In this document: piece by piece, positions 30,917-41,750 of the stretch
How positions within the stretch are numbered: position 1 is the first letter of the stretch
Layout of the letters: each line of letters starts with the position of its first letter
Source: Salinicoccus halitifaciens
GTDB lineage: Bacteria; Bacillota; Bacilli; Staphylococcales; Salinicoccaceae
Reading direction: 5' to 3'
DNA length: 64,000 nucleotides
Assembly (NCBI RefSeq): GCF_021026095.1
Contig: NZ_JAJNCU010000008.1
Span: 1-64,000, forward strand
Notes under the pieces: generated by a model
What the model was told of the DNA's origin: nothing
What the model saw: the letters and a program-made list of their open reading frames with translations, nothing else
The model's database searches: none
Made by a program: the position numbers and the translations under genes

Positions 30917-31879
30917 ATGATTAAATTTACTTTGAGAAGATTACTGATCACTTTTCCGCAGCTCGTCCTGCTGAGCATCCTTGTCTTTTTCCTGGGCTCG
31001 CTGATGCCGGGAGATGCATTGTCCGGACTGATCGATCCATCAATTCCTGCAGAGGCCATCCAGGCGCGCCGGGAAGCACTCGGGCTTGATAACCCATGGT
31101 ACATACAATACAGGGACTGGGTCGTAGCGATGTTCCAGGGGGATTTCGGCAACTCGATCTTCCACCAGCGGCCGGTGCTCGATGTCATCGGCGACCGTCT
31201 GATGAACACGGTCTGGCTGTCATTGTTCTCTGTGATCATCATCTATCTGATCGGGATTCCTCTCGGCCTCATTTCCGGCCGCTACAAAGACTCCCTTCTG
31301 GATTCCGTGATCACAGGCTACACATATTTGGGCTTCGCGACGCCGACGTTCGTCTTCGGCCTCGTGCTGCTGTGGATCTTCGGCTACCATTTCGGGGTGT
31401 TTCCGACCAATGGCAGCGTCGGGGCGGGGCTTGAACCCGGCTCCATCGATTATATACTCAGCAAAATAAACCACCTGATACTGCCGAGCTTCTCGATCGC
31501 CCTGATCGGCCTCGTCGGCACCGTGCAGTATCTCAGAAGCGGCGTCATCGAAGCGCAGCAGAAGGACTATGTCATGCTCGCCCGCGCCAAAGGCGTGAAA
31601 TCGACTGCATTGTACCTGAAGCACATTTTCAGGAATGCCATCATCCCGATCGCTGCATTTTTCGGGTATGAACTCGTCGGACTGCTCGGGGGTTCGATCT
31701 TCATCGAGTGGGTCTATGCGTATCCGGGAATGGGCGCATTGTTCCTCGAGTCGATATCGACGCGTGACTTCAGTGTCGCAAACGTATTGATCTTATTTTA
31801 CGGATTTTTGACAATCCTCGGTGCATTGCTGTCTGATATCATTTTGAGCATCGTCGATCCAAGGATCAGGATTAAGTAG
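30917..31879 (+). CDS. oppB: oligopeptide ABC transporter permease OppB
   Basis: Inner permease subunit of 320 residues with six membrane helices. It has the N-terminal signature of the family (LRRLLITFPQLVLLSILVF), a PGDAL segment after the first helix and the EAA-type cytoplasmic loop AKGVKSTALYLKHIFRNA that contacts the ATPases. It pairs with OppC. It lies 6 bp after oppF and 15 bp before oppC. Confidence 0.94.
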   Translation: MIKFTLRRLLITFPQLVLLSILVFFLGSLMPGDALSGLIDPSIPAEAIQARREALGLDNPWYIQYRDWVVAMFQGDFGNSIFHQRPVLDVIGDRLMNTVWLSLFSVIIIYLIGIPLGLISGRYKDSLLDSVITGYTYLGFATPTFVFGLVLLWIFGYHFGVFPTNGSVGAGLEPGSIDYILSKINHLILPSFSIALIGLVGTVQYLRSGVIEAQQKDYVMLARAKGVKSTALYLKHIFRNAIIPIAAFFGYELVGLLGGSIFIEWVYAYPGMGALFLESISTRDFSVANVLILFYGFLTILGALLSDIILSIVDPRIRIK

Positions 31880-31894
31880 GGAGGGGGATGTAAA

Positions 31895-33010
31895 ATGAGT
31901 CGGAAAGATCAAGATTTGAATAAAGAAGAACACGAAGCTCAGACTGAAGCATCTCGCAAAGAGGATGCCCGGAGGAACCGTGCGGCCAGTGCCGAACAGA
32001 GCACGAGCCGCGATTCGGGCAGCGCCGATCCTTATGGAAACAGACGGGATGACAGGATATACGGCGGAACGGAAATGTCGACGCATATGAAATCCGATAT
32101 GCCGCCGGGCGCGGGGGATCACGGTGGTCTGGATTACAAGACGCTGCCGAAGAGTACGCCCGGATGGAAAGTGATTGTCCAGGAGATGATAGCGGACAAG
32201 CTCGCTCTATTTTCACTGATCCTGTTCACTGCAATCACGGCTTATGTATTCGGCCTGACGATGTTCCTCGACCAGGCGCAGATCGTATTCGTCGACCTGT
32301 TTGCAATCAACCAGCCGCCGAATGAAGAATTCAGGCTGGGGACCGACTACGGCGGCCGTGATATATTCGGACAGCTGATCATCGGCACCAGGAACTCGCT
32401 TGCCATAGGATTCCTCGTGACACTCATGAGCGTCGGCTTCGGGATCGTCTACGGCCTCGTTTCAGGATACTTCGGCGGCCAGCTCGACAACGCCCTGATG
32501 CGTGTCGTCGACTTCTTCCTGGTACTGCCGTTCCTGATGATCGTCATCGTATTTGTCACGATCGTGCCGTCCTATGACATCTGGACGTTCAGTGCGATCA
32601 TGGCGGCATTCCTGTGGATGGGTACGGCAAGGCTGATCCGTTCACTGGCACTGCAGGAAAAGGAATTGGATTACATCAATGCATCGAAGACGCTCGGCAG
32701 TTCACCTGTCAAAATCATCTTCAGCCAGCTCATGCCTAACCTGGTGGGGATCATCATCGTGAACGCCACGCTATCACTTGCAGCAAACATCGGCATCGAA
32801 TCGGGTCTGTCGTTCCTCGGCTTCGGCTTCCCGGAAGACTATCCATCGCTCGGCACACTGCTCGCCTATGCCACGCAGACGCAGACACTGCAGAACAGAT
32901 GGTGGATCTGGCTGCCTGCGGCACTGATGATTTTGCTGCTGATGCTGTGCGTACGCAACATCGGTGAAGCACTGAGACGTGCAGGGGATGCAAGGCAGAG
33001 GCAGGCCTGA
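31895..33010 (+). CDS. oppC: oligopeptide ABC transporter permease OppC with long hydrophilic N terminus
   Basis: Second permease subunit, 371 residues. The core has the expected six helices, a GTDYGGRDIFGQLIIGTRNSL entry segment and the EAA loop NASKTLGSSPVKIIFSQLMPN. Unusually, about 95 mostly charged residues rich in Glu, Arg, Asp and Gly precede the first helix (starting near 103); most OppC proteins have 20-40. The ATG at 31895 has a very strong AGGGAGGGGG ribosome site, so the extension looks real, although internal Met codons near residues 61-69 could be alternative starts. Confidence 0.9.
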   Translation: MSRKDQDLNKEEHEAQTEASRKEDARRNRAASAEQSTSRDSGSADPYGNRRDDRIYGGTEMSTHMKSDMPPGAGDHGGLDYKTLPKSTPGWKVIVQEMIADKLALFSLILFTAITAYVFGLTMFLDQAQIVFVDLFAINQPPNEEFRLGTDYGGRDIFGQLIIGTRNSLAIGFLVTLMSVGFGIVYGLVSGYFGGQLDNALMRVVDFFLVLPFLMIVIVFVTIVPSYDIWTFSAIMAAFLWMGTARLIRSLALQEKELDYINASKTLGSSPVKIIFSQLMPNLVGIIIVNATLSLAANIGIESGLSFLGFGFPEDYPSLGTLLAYATQTQTLQNRWWIWLPAALMILLLMLCVRNIGEALRRAGDARQRQA

Positions 33011-33097
33011 TCAATTGGGAAATGGCGGCGGCTTCCCGCCATTTTCCGCATCATGCCGGATGTTCCATTATTTTGAAAATTATTTAAGTAAAAACAT

Positions 33098-33112
33098 TGA
33101 AAGCGCTTTACA
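33098..33112 (+). promoter_or_regulatory. cre-like (CcpA) site overlapping the oppA promoter
   Basis: TGAAAGCGCTTTACA has the perfect core AAAGCGCTTT of catabolite-responsive elements, but the right flank carries one extra base relative to TGAAAGCGCTTTCA. It overlaps the -35 box, a typical repression position. Confidence 0.45.
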
Positions 33113-33135
33113 TACAAATTATAACAATTTATAAT
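33107..33135 (+). promoter_or_regulatory. sigma-A promoter for oppA
   Basis: TTTACA at 33107-33112 and TATAAT at 33130-33135 with a 17-bp spacer. It would let the binding protein be made independently of oppDFBC. Confidence 0.75.
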
Positions 33136-33470
33136 GGTTATAAGCTGTATCCACTGAAAGTTCAAAAAATCTGAATTCAATCAATCACGGTGCACAAATA
33201 TAATTTTACAAAAATTTAGATCGCATCCGGATGGTCATGCTTGCCAATGGCATAAATGACCGCCTACATAATGGTGTAATATTATATTTATAAGGCAAAA
33301 ATGGTGAATGGCATATTGTTTTTTCAGATAATTGTGATAACATTATTTTTACAAAGGTTTCATAATCAGAAAATCAACATGAAATTATTAACCGATTTCT
33401 GGTACTGAGATTCAGGGGACTGAACTTTTAGTATATATTCAGTTTAATCTTATAATGGGGAGGAAATATG

Positions 33471-35369
33471 ATGGCGAAACTTTCGTGGTCAAGATTAATG
33501 TTTCTAACGATGCTGGTTTTCGTCCTGGCTCTTGCGGCCTGCGGCAACGGAGGGGACTCGGGGGAAGATTCCGGGGACTCTGATACATCGACTGAAGAAG
33601 GCACCGAAGAGGGTGCTGAAGAAGGAACTGAAGAAGGGGAGGACGGTGAGTCTGCGGATGAAGGATCGGCGGACGGCAGCCAGGTCTACAACTATGAAGA
33701 TTTCCCACAGGTTGTATCCAATGATTCCGAACCGACAGGGGAAGGTACGCTTAACGTCGGTTACAGTTCCGATACACCTTTTGAAGGTACATTGAACTGG
33801 GCATTCTACTCAGGTGCACCGGATGCTGAAATGATCGAGTTCTTTGACGAGTCGGTCTTCACATTCGATGAGAACCAGATTGCGACGAATGACGGCGCGA
33901 TCACATACGAGATGAACGAAGAGGACAATACAGTCACATTCACAGTGCGCGACGGCGTGACATGGCATGACGGGGAGCCTTTGAAGATCTCCGACTATGT
34001 CGCTTCCTATGAAGTGATCGGTCACCCGGATTATGAAGGTGTCCGCGGTACGACGGACGGCTTCACACTGATCGAAGGCTACAACGAATACAAAGCCGGT
34101 GAAGCGGATGAAATCTCGGGCATCGAGATCATCGACGATCAGACGGCGGTATTCACTTATACAGAACTTGCACCTTCACTGACAAACGGTGGTTTCTGGT
34201 TCTATGCATTCCCGGAACATCACTATGAAGGTGTGGAAGTGGCGGATATGCCAAACGCAGAGCAGACACGTGAAAACCCGATCGGAATCGGTGCATACCA
34301 GGTCGAATCCATCACACCGGGTGAGGCGATTGTCCTGACGAAGTTTGAAGATTACTGGAGAGGCGAGCCTCAACTGGACGGCATCAATGTAGAAGTTGTT
34401 CCACCTTCATCAATTGCCAATGCTGTGGAATCCGGCAATATCGATGTGGCACTTTCATTCCCGACTGACCAGTATCCGGATGTTGCGGATATGGACGGTG
34501 TGGAATGGCTGGCACAGCTTGATGCAGCTTACACTTACATCGGGTTCAAACTCGGTGAATGGGATGCAGAAGAAAACAGGGTGAACTACATGCCTGAAGA
34601 TATGAAGATGGGCGATGTTGAACTCCGCCGCGCAATGTGGCATGCAATGGACAATGACGCAGTCGGCGAGCAGTTCTACAACGGTCTGCGCTGGAAAGCG
34701 ACTTCACTGATCACGCCATATCATGCAGCATTCCATAAGGACGATCTCGACGTGCCTGAATATGATCCGGAAGAAGCGGAGCGGATTCTCGATGAAGCAG
34801 GTTATGAAGATGTCGATGGCGACGGACTCCGCGAAGATCCAAACGGCGAGCCGCTTGAAATCCAGATGGCATCAATGAGCGGCGGCGACGTTGCTGAACC
34901 GCTCGCAAACTACTACATCCAGTCATGGAGAGAAGTCGGCCTGAATGTTGTCAAAACGAACGGCCGCCTGATCGAGTTCAACACATTCTATGACATGGTT
35001 GAAAATGACGACCCTGCAATCGATATCTACCAGGGTGCATGGGGCGTAGGAACGGATGTTGATCCTGCCGGCCTGTACGGCCCTGAGGCACCATTCAACT
35101 ATCCACGTTACGAAACTGAGGAGAGCACTGAGCTGATTGAAAGAGGCAACTCCGAGGAAGCACTCGATACTGATACCCGTACAGAAATTTACCACGAGTG
35201 GCAGGAACTGATGGTCGAGGAAATCCCGGTTGCACCGACACTTTACCGTGCATATGTCACACCTGTACGTGAAAACGTCGTCGGCTGGAGTGAAGAATTC
35301 GGACATGATCCTGAAGGCTTCAACCCTAAATCCAGTGGCGGACTGTACCAGGTAGGTCTCTCTGAATAA
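33471..35369 (+). CDS. oppA: oligopeptide-binding lipoprotein OppA
   Basis: Extracytoplasmic peptide-binding lipoprotein of SBP family 5, 632 residues. A signal peptide ends in the lipobox LAAC (Cys near 24). It is followed by an unusually acidic linker of about 45 residues (mostly Glu, Asp, Ser, Gly and Thr), which fits a halophile-type surface protein. The binding domain includes TFTVRDGVTWHDGEPLKISDY and a C-terminal YRAYVTPVRENVVGW segment. Two adjacent ATGs exist; the second is better spaced from GGGGAGG. It has its own promoter and closes the opp cluster. Confidence 0.93.
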   Translation: MAKLSWSRLMFLTMLVFVLALAACGNGGDSGEDSGDSDTSTEEGTEEGAEEGTEEGEDGESADEGSADGSQVYNYEDFPQVVSNDSEPTGEGTLNVGYSSDTPFEGTLNWAFYSGAPDAEMIEFFDESVFTFDENQIATNDGAITYEMNEEDNTVTFTVRDGVTWHDGEPLKISDYVASYEVIGHPDYEGVRGTTDGFTLIEGYNEYKAGEADEISGIEIIDDQTAVFTYTELAPSLTNGGFWFYAFPEHHYEGVEVADMPNAEQTRENPIGIGAYQVESITPGEAIVLTKFEDYWRGEPQLDGINVEVVPPSSIANAVESGNIDVALSFPTDQYPDVADMDGVEWLAQLDAAYTYIGFKLGEWDAEENRVNYMPEDMKMGDVELRRAMWHAMDNDAVGEQFYNGLRWKATSLITPYHAAFHKDDLDVPEYDPEEAERILDEAGYEDVDGDGLREDPNGEPLEIQMASMSGGDVAEPLANYYIQSWREVGLNVVKTNGRLIEFNTFYDMVENDDPAIDIYQGAWGVGTDVDPAGLYGPEAPFNYPRYETEESTELIERGNSEEALDTDTRTEIYHEWQELMVEEIPVAPTLYRAYVTPVRENVVGWSEEFGHDPEGFNPKSSGGLYQVGLSE

Positions 35370-35378
35370 CGGAATACA

Positions 35379-35412
35379 TGAGCATCCACAGAAATGTGGG
35401 TGCTTTTTTTAT
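35379..35412 (+). terminator. terminator of oppA
   Basis: Stem GAGCATCCAC / GTGGGTGCTT followed by TTTTTTATT. Confidence 0.9.
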
Positions 35413-35437
35413 TGTGGAAAATGTGAATTTATGATAA

Positions 35438-35456
35438 ATTAGTACCTAGTGATAAT
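35438..35456 (+). promoter_or_regulatory. FapR operator upstream of fabHF
   Basis: ATTAGTACCTAGTGATAAT is an imperfect inverted repeat matching the known FapR-type site (ATTAGTA...TACTAAT). FapR represses fatty-acid genes until malonyl-CoA accumulates. A closer match precedes fabI. The fapR gene is not in this window. Confidence 0.8.
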
Positions 35457-35483
35457 ATGAGATTATAAATAAGGTGTGGTCAA

Positions 35484-36449
35484 ATGAAGAATGTAGGCGT
35501 GTTGGGACTGGGCACTTATGTCCCTGATAAAGTGTTCACGAACTTTGATTTCGAAAAAATTCTGGATACTTCAGATGAATGGATTACTGAAATGACCGGC
35601 ATAAAAGAGCGCAGGTTTGCTGAAGATGATATGGACACTTCCGATATGGCGGTGATTGCGGCAGAACGTGCACTTGAAGATTCCGGCGTCGGCAAAGAGG
35701 ACATAGACCTGGTCATCGTCGCGACATCCACAGGCGACCACCGTTTCCCGGCAGTTGCCAATATCATCCAGGACAGGCTCGGATTGAACAATGTACCGTC
35801 CATGGATCAGCTGGCAGCATGCACCGGGTTCATTTACAGCATGGTGACGGCGAGCCAGTTCATCCAGGCAGGCACTTATAAGAACGTACTGGTGGTAGGC
35901 GTCGATAAACTCTCTAAAATCACGGATTTCACGGACCGTTCGACGGCAGTCCTCTTCGGTGACGGGGCAGGTGCTGCCGTACTGGGCGAAGTGGCTGAAG
36001 GATTTGGCATCAAGTCCTTTGAACTCGGCAGCAAAGGCAGCGGCGGACAGTATCTTTACGACCATAAGGATGACGGTAAGCTGCGCATGAACGGCCGTGA
36101 AGTGTTCAAGTTCGCGGTGCGCCAGATGGGCGAATCCAGCGTGAACGTCACCGAAAAAGCAGGCTTTACGAATGAAGACATCGATATGCTCGTACCGCAT
36201 CAGGCAAACATCCGCATCATGGACGCTGCAAGGGAACGGATGAAGATGCCGAAAGAGCGGATGAGCTGTACAATAGATAAATATGGAAATACTTCTGCAG
36301 CTTCCATACCTCTCAGTATTCAACATGAGCTGAAAAATGGTAAAATAAAGGCAGGAGACAACCTCGTGCTGGTCGGTTTTGGCGGCGGACTGACATGGGG
36401 GGCAATTTGCTTAACTTGGGGTAAGAATAAGGAGGAGACACATGACTAA
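35484..36449 (+). CDS. fabH: 3-oxoacyl-ACP synthase III
   Basis: Condensing enzyme that starts type II fatty acid synthesis from an acyl-CoA primer and malonyl-ACP. The 321 residues include Cys113 in [11 protein letters not shown], the His of [11 protein letters not shown] and the Asn of [11 protein letters not shown], giving a complete Cys-His-Asn triad. It overlaps fabF by 8 bp. A FapR site lies 28 bp upstream of the start. Confidence 0.97.
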   Translation: MKNVGVLGLGTYVPDKVFTNFDFEKILDTSDEWITEMTGIKERRFAEDDMDTSDMAVIAAERALEDSGVGKEDIDLVIVATSTGDHRFPAVANIIQDRLGLNNVPSMDQLAACTGFIYSMVTASQFIQAGTYKNVLVVGVDKLSKITDFTDRSTAVLFGDGAGAAVLGEVAEGFGIKSFELGSKGSGGQYLYDHKDDGKLRMNGREVFKFAVRQMGESSVNVTEKAGFTNEDIDMLVPHQANIRIMDAARERMKMPKERMSCTIDKYGNTSAASIPLSIQHELKNGKIKAGDNLVLVGFGGGLTWGAICLTWGKNKEETHD

Positions 36450-37680
36450 GCGAAGAGTCGTAATAACAGGTATCGGTGCGTTGACGCCGATTGGAAATAC
36501 AGCAAAAGAGACATGGGAAAATGCACTGAAAGGTGTTAACGGGATTGATAAGCTCACCCGATTCGACAACAGTGAGTTCAACGTTCATGTTGCCGGTGAG
36601 TTGAAGGATTTCAATATCGAGGATTACATCGATAAAAAAGAATCCAGGAGGATGGACCGCTTCACACAGTATGCGGTCGTGGCATCCGACGAAGCGGTCA
36701 AGGATTCCGGACTTGAAATAAATGATGAGAATGCAGAACGCATCGGTGTATGGATCGGATCCGGCATCGGCGGCATCCAGGCTCTGCAGGACGGTTTTAA
36801 AGTATTGTACGAAAGAGGACCAAGAAGGGTGAGCCCGTTCTTCGTACCGATGATGATACCGGATATGGCAAGCGGCCAGGTATCCATCCGCCACGGTGCA
36901 AAAGGCCCGAACGGTGCAACGGTGACGGCTTGTGCCACAGGCACGAACTCGATCGGCGATGCTTTTAAAATCATTGAGCGCGGCCAGGCCGACGCAATGA
37001 TCACAGGCGGTACAGAAGCGCCGATCACTGAAATGGGCATGGCTGGATTCCAGTCGAGCAGGGCGCTCTCCACTTCAGAAGACCGGGATAACGCATCCGT
37101 ACCTTTCTCAAAAGACCGTGACGGTTTCGTCATGGGCGAAGGTGCAGGCGTTGTTGTGATTGAAGAATTGGAGCACGCACTCGCACGCGGTGCAAACATC
37201 TATGCAGAAATCGTCGGCTACGGCATGACGGGAGATGCATACCACATCACCGCACCGGCTGAAAACGGCGAAGGCGGTGCCCGTGCGATACAGGAAGCAC
37301 TGAAAGATGCAGGCGTCGAGCCTGAAGAGGTCGACTACGTCAACGCCCACGGTACAAGCACGGCGTACAATGACCTTTACGAGACACTGGCATTGAAGAC
37401 GGTGTTCGGCGATCATGCGCACAAGCTGCTCGTCAACTCGACTAAATCCATGACCGGCCACCTGCTCGGTGCAACCGGCGCAGTCGAAGCGATCATCTCG
37501 TCACTGAGCCTGCAGCACGGCAAAGTGCACCCGACGATCAACCTGCGCAACCCGGATCCGGAATGTGATCTGAACTACTTACCGGACGGTGTCGCGGAAG
37601 GCGACTTCAAATACGCACTGAGCAACAACCTAGGCTTCGGCGGCCACAACGCATCACTGCTTTTCAAAAAGTACGAGTAA
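36442..37680 (+). CDS. fabF: 3-oxoacyl-ACP synthase II
   Basis: Elongation condensing enzyme of fatty acid synthesis. The 412 residues include the nucleophile Cys164 in [13 protein letters not shown], His in [11 protein letters not shown] and His in [16 protein letters not shown], and the C-terminal [15 protein letters not shown]. The ATG is 11 bases after AGGAGGAGA, inside the end of fabH, so fabH and fabF are translationally coupled. Confidence 0.97.
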   Translation: MTKRRVVITGIGALTPIGNTAKETWENALKGVNGIDKLTRFDNSEFNVHVAGELKDFNIEDYIDKKESRRMDRFTQYAVVASDEAVKDSGLEINDENAERIGVWIGSGIGGIQALQDGFKVLYERGPRRVSPFFVPMMIPDMASGQVSIRHGAKGPNGATVTACATGTNSIGDAFKIIERGQADAMITGGTEAPITEMGMAGFQSSRALSTSEDRDNASVPFSKDRDGFVMGEGAGVVVIEELEHALARGANIYAEIVGYGMTGDAYHITAPAENGEGGARAIQEALKDAGVEPEEVDYVNAHGTSTAYNDLYETLALKTVFGDHAHKLLVNSTKSMTGHLLGATGAVEAIISSLSLQHGKVHPTINLRNPDPECDLNYLPDGVAEGDFKYALSNNLGFGGHNASLLFKKYE

Positions 37681-37697
37681 TTGATTGATAGATGAGG

Positions 37698-37732
37698 GCC
37701 TCCTCCCGTTTTTGCGGGAGGAGGTTTTTTAT
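37698..37732 (+). terminator. terminator of fabHF
   Basis: Stem CCTCCTCCCG / CGGGAGGAGG followed by TTTTTT; left boundary of a repeat array. Confidence 0.94.
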
Positions 37733-37752
37733 TTGGGTGAATAAAGTGCCCC

Positions 37753-38036
37753 ATCGCTCACTGAGTGCGTGGTTTGGCCGGTAGGTTGCCCCTATCGGCC
37801 AAGTGTGCGCTGGTTCGGCCGATAGACTGCCCCTATCGGCCAAGTGTGCGCTGGTTTGGCCGGTAGACCGACCCTATCGGCCAAGTGTGCGCTGGTTTGG
37901 CCGGTAGACCGACCCTATCGGCCAAGTGATAGCTGGTTTGACCGGTAGACCGACCCTATCAGCCAAGTGATAGCTGGTTTGGCCGATAGAACCCCCAACA
38001 GCTCATCGCACATCCCTGGACGGTCCGTTAACCAGC
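37753..38036. repeat. 41-bp hairpin repeat array, 7 units
   Basis: Units start at 37753, 37794, 37835, 37876, 37917, 37958 and about 37999, exactly 41 bp apart. The first has a CTC-type left arm (ATCGCTCA) joined to a GCC-type right arm. The next five are GCC-type hairpins (ATCGGCCAA ... TTTGGCCGAT or GGCCGGT). The last is the distinct terminal module (CAACAGCTCATCGCAC ... GGACGGTCCGTTAA). Flanked by the fabF and trpS terminators. Confidence 0.92.
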
Positions 38037-38055
38037 ATCACACTCCCACAACGCA

Positions 38056-38085
38056 TAAAAAACCGCACACCATCCGGTGTGCGGC
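38056..38085 (-). terminator. terminator of trpS
   Basis: On the minus strand, CCGCACACC / GGTGTGCGG stem followed by TTTTTTATG. Confidence 0.93.
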
Positions 38086-38111
38086 CCCCACATATATAAT
38101 ATAGTAGAAAC

Positions 38112-39399
<1,288 letters not shown>

Positions 39400-39798
39400 A
39401 TGGTAACACTGTTTACTTCTCCAAGTTGCACGTCTTGCCGGAAAGCTAAAGCGTGGTTGCAAGAAAATGAAATTCCTTATACTGAAAGAAATATATTCTC
39501 CGAGCCGCTGACTCTGGAAGAGGTCAAGGCAATCTTAAGAATGACTGAAGATGGCACGGATGAAATCATCTCAACCCGTTCAAAAACTTTTCAAAAGTTG
39601 AATGTGGATATCGAATCTTTACCTATGAAAGAATTATACACATTAATCATGGAAAATCCAGGTCTTTTGAGAAGGCCGATCATAATGGACGAAAAACGTC
39701 TGCAGGTTGGTTATAACGAAGATGAGATCCGTCGTTTCCTTCCACGTAAAGTGAGAAACTTCCATCTTCTTGAAGCAAAAAGACTTGCAGAGATGTAA
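39400..39798 (+). CDS. spxA: redox-sensitive transcriptional regulator Spx
   Basis: ArsC-like protein that binds the RNA polymerase alpha subunit and redirects transcription during disulfide stress. The 132 residues begin [10 protein letters not shown] and carry the CxxC switch Cys10/Cys13, the RSKTFQKLN segment, the GLLRRPII loop and a C-terminal [17 protein letters not shown] block. A GTG 9 bases upstream is in frame, but family members start at MVTL. Its proteolytic adaptor YjbH is encoded at 48.9-49.6 kb. Confidence 0.96.
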   Translation: MVTLFTSPSCTSCRKAKAWLQENEIPYTERNIFSEPLTLEEVKAILRMTEDGTDEIISTRSKTFQKLNVDIESLPMKELYTLIMENPGLLRRPIIMDEKRLQVGYNEDEIRRFLPRKVRNFHLLEAKRLAEM

Positions 39799-39865
39799 TC
39801 AACCATTCAATAACTTTTAAATTCAGTTTGTTCCCCCCTTATATAAACTGATATATTCTACACGA

Positions 39866-39899
39866 GCCTGCGGATTTCTTGAAATCCACAGGCTTTTTG
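39866..39899 (+). terminator. terminator of spxA
   Basis: Stem GCCTGCGGATTT / AAATCCACAGGC followed by TTTTTG. Confidence 0.92.
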
Positions 39900-39928
39900 A
39901 CTATACTTTATTGAACGAAACAATGTAT

Positions 39929-39958
39929 TTGTTTTATTTTCGTAAATGAAGGTATACT
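39929..39958 (+). promoter_or_regulatory. promoter of mecA
   Basis: TTGTTT at 39929-39934 and TATACT at 39953-39958 with an 18-bp spacer. Confidence 0.6.
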
Positions 39959-39995
39959 ATAAGTAATAAGTCTCTTGTGAGAGGAAGTGAAATCA

Positions 39996-40655
39996 ATGAG
40001 GATAGAACGTGTCAACGAATCGACGATAAAATTCTTTATGACTTACGCCGACATCGAGAAGCGGGGTTTTGACAGAGATGAACTCTGGATGAACAGGAAG
40101 CGCGGCGAAGAGTTTTTCTGGTCTGTAATGGATGAAGTCAATGTGGAGCACGGGGAAGGCTTTGGAATGGAAGGTCCGCTGTGGATTCAGGTTCATGCAT
40201 ATGACCGGGGCATAGAAGTGATTGTATCAAAATCTCAAAACGGTGAGGAAGATTATGCTATGGACCAATCCAACATGAACATTAATGATAACGACATTGA
40301 ATCATTCTTAAACGATGCGGTCGAAGGCGCCACCGGGACAGAAAAGCGTGAGCCTGTAGTGGAATCCGCTATGGTGAAGTTTGATGATTTTGAAACATTG
40401 ATCGAATATGCTCACCAGATCGAACAGGATGAGACAGTGTATGAAGATCTGCTGCATGTATACAGCGGTGAGTACTACTATGAAATCATTTTCGACCACC
40501 GCCTGACGAGGGACGAAGTCCAGGGCGTGATGGCATCATTGACAGAGTACAGCAATCCGGCGGAAGTCGCGCCGGCATTGATTGAAGAATATGGTGAAAT
40601 CATCATGAGTCATAACGTACGCGCACAAGTAAGAAGATTTTTTCAGGAAAAATAA
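39996..40655 (+). CDS. mecA: ClpC adaptor protein MecA
   Basis: Adaptor that delivers proteins such as ComK and unfolded substrates to ClpCP (unrelated to the methicillin-resistance gene of the same name). The 219 residues start MRIERVNESTIKFFMTYADIEKRGFD, matching the family N-terminal domain, then an acidic linker and a C-terminal ClpC-binding domain beginning near residue 120. An in-frame GTG 9 bases upstream is rejected because the ATG matches relatives and follows GAGGAAGTG. It ends in a terminator that overlaps the coiA ribosome site. Confidence 0.95.
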   Translation: MRIERVNESTIKFFMTYADIEKRGFDRDELWMNRKRGEEFFWSVMDEVNVEHGEGFGMEGPLWIQVHAYDRGIEVIVSKSQNGEEDYAMDQSNMNINDNDIESFLNDAVEGATGTEKREPVVESAMVKFDDFETLIEYAHQIEQDETVYEDLLHVYSGEYYYEIIFDHRLTRDEVQGVMASLTEYSNPAEVAPALIEEYGEIIMSHNVRAQVRRFFQEK

Positions 40656-40678
40656 TTTATCTGACAATAAAATAAATG

Positions 40679-40720
40679 AAAAACCCCCTTTTCCGGCATA
40701 TATAGGAAAGGGGGTTTTTA
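40679..40720 (+). terminator. mecA terminator whose 3' arm carries the coiA ribosome-binding site
   Basis: Arms AACCCCCTTTTCC and GGAAAGGGGGTT (12-13 bp) enclose a 10-base loop and are followed by TTTATTTT. The 3' arm at 40705-40714 is also the only ribosome-binding sequence ahead of coiA. Confidence 0.9.
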
Positions 40721-40722
40721 TT

Positions 40723-41715
40723 TTGATATTAGCTGTAGATGAAAACGGCGGCCAGGTGCTTGCCGAAAACGCCGAAAAGGGCCGGCAATATTTCTGTCCG
40801 GTCTGTGATTCACGTGTCACTTTGAAGCAGGGCCCGGTGAAGACTGCGCATTTTTCGCACCATCATATACTCGACTGCATGAGGTACCTCTACAAGAGGG
40901 AGTCGGTGGAGCATCTCGAACTGAAACATGATCTTTATCTTGCACTCTCGCCGCATTACCCGGTTGCTATGGAATATTACCTTCGGGACATAGAGCAGAT
41001 TGCGGATCTTCTGATCGGGAAAAGTCTCGCACTCGAAATCCAGCTGTCCACAATTTCCCCGCAGCTGATCATCGACCGAACCGAAGGATATGCCTCGATC
41101 GGCATCGATGTGATCTGGCTGCTTGATGATGCCGCAATCAGGAGGGCCGGCCCTTACATCCGGCCGACACATTTCCAGCTTTCGACACAGAAGGAAGGGA
41201 AGCTATTCACGATCGACATGAAATCGAAGCAGGTGTTCATTCTGCATATCCGCCACCACGCAGGCGGAGACAGGTTTTATTTCAAAAAAGAGCGGCTGGA
41301 TGTGAAATCGCTGGCCGGACGTATCCCGGTGGAGAATCTCGTTCCGCACAGGCTTTCCAACCATGAACTTGAAGCCATCGTCAGCCGGGAGCGCAGCAGG
41401 CGCACGGTGCAGAACCTGACGTTGACTTTCCTCTATCATACAGGCCTCACTGTCGAAACGCTGCCCGGGTATTTGAAATATACAACGCCGGCCGAGCGCC
41501 TGATCATGAACCCGCCGCTCGAGTGGAAGCTGTTCATTTACTACCACCTTGACCGGGGGACGTTCAATATGGAGCTGTTCAAGGAGATGCTGAAGGCCAG
41601 GCAGATTTACGGTGCGCCCGCAAAGGCGCAGCTTGCGAAAGATCTGATCAAAGACTATTTAATGTTATATAATTCACATAAAGGTTCGAAACTTGAAATT
41701 TCCAATAAGAATTGA
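40723..41715 (+). CDS. coiA: competence protein CoiA family
   Basis: A 330-residue CoiA-like protein, a competence-associated nuclease-fold factor that promotes recombination of incoming DNA. The N-terminal module has CPVCDSRVTLKQG near 25-37 and FSHHH, followed by a HLELKHDLYLAL helix and the ALEIQLSTIS nuclease-like strand. The start is TTG at 40723, 8 bases after GGAAAGGGGG; the residues after it align with the usual N terminus, and no ATG is available. That ribosome site is buried in the mecA terminator, implying low or conditional expression. Confidence 0.88.
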   Translation: MILAVDENGGQVLAENAEKGRQYFCPVCDSRVTLKQGPVKTAHFSHHHILDCMRYLYKRESVEHLELKHDLYLALSPHYPVAMEYYLRDIEQIADLLIGKSLALEIQLSTISPQLIIDRTEGYASIGIDVIWLLDDAAIRRAGPYIRPTHFQLSTQKEGKLFTIDMKSKQVFILHIRHHAGGDRFYFKKERLDVKSLAGRIPVENLVPHRLSNHELEAIVSRERSRRTVQNLTLTFLYHTGLTVETLPGYLKYTTPAERLIMNPPLEWKLFIYYHLDRGTFNMELFKEMLKARQIYGAPAKAQLAKDLIKDYLMLYNSHKGSKLEISNKN

Positions 41716-41750
41716 GAAAATTGGACTATCAAACATTTGGAGGGGTTTAC

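Larger units (their letters stand above)
33011..33470. other. 460-bp intergenic region between oppC and oppA
   Basis: A GC-rich stem-loop at 33021-33043 (AATGGCGG / CCGCCATT) with only a short T tail may be a leaky terminator after oppC. The rest is very AT-rich. It contains a sigma-A promoter at 33107-33135 and then a leader of about 330 nt before oppA, in which I see no riboswitch or peptide gene. Confidence 0.65.
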
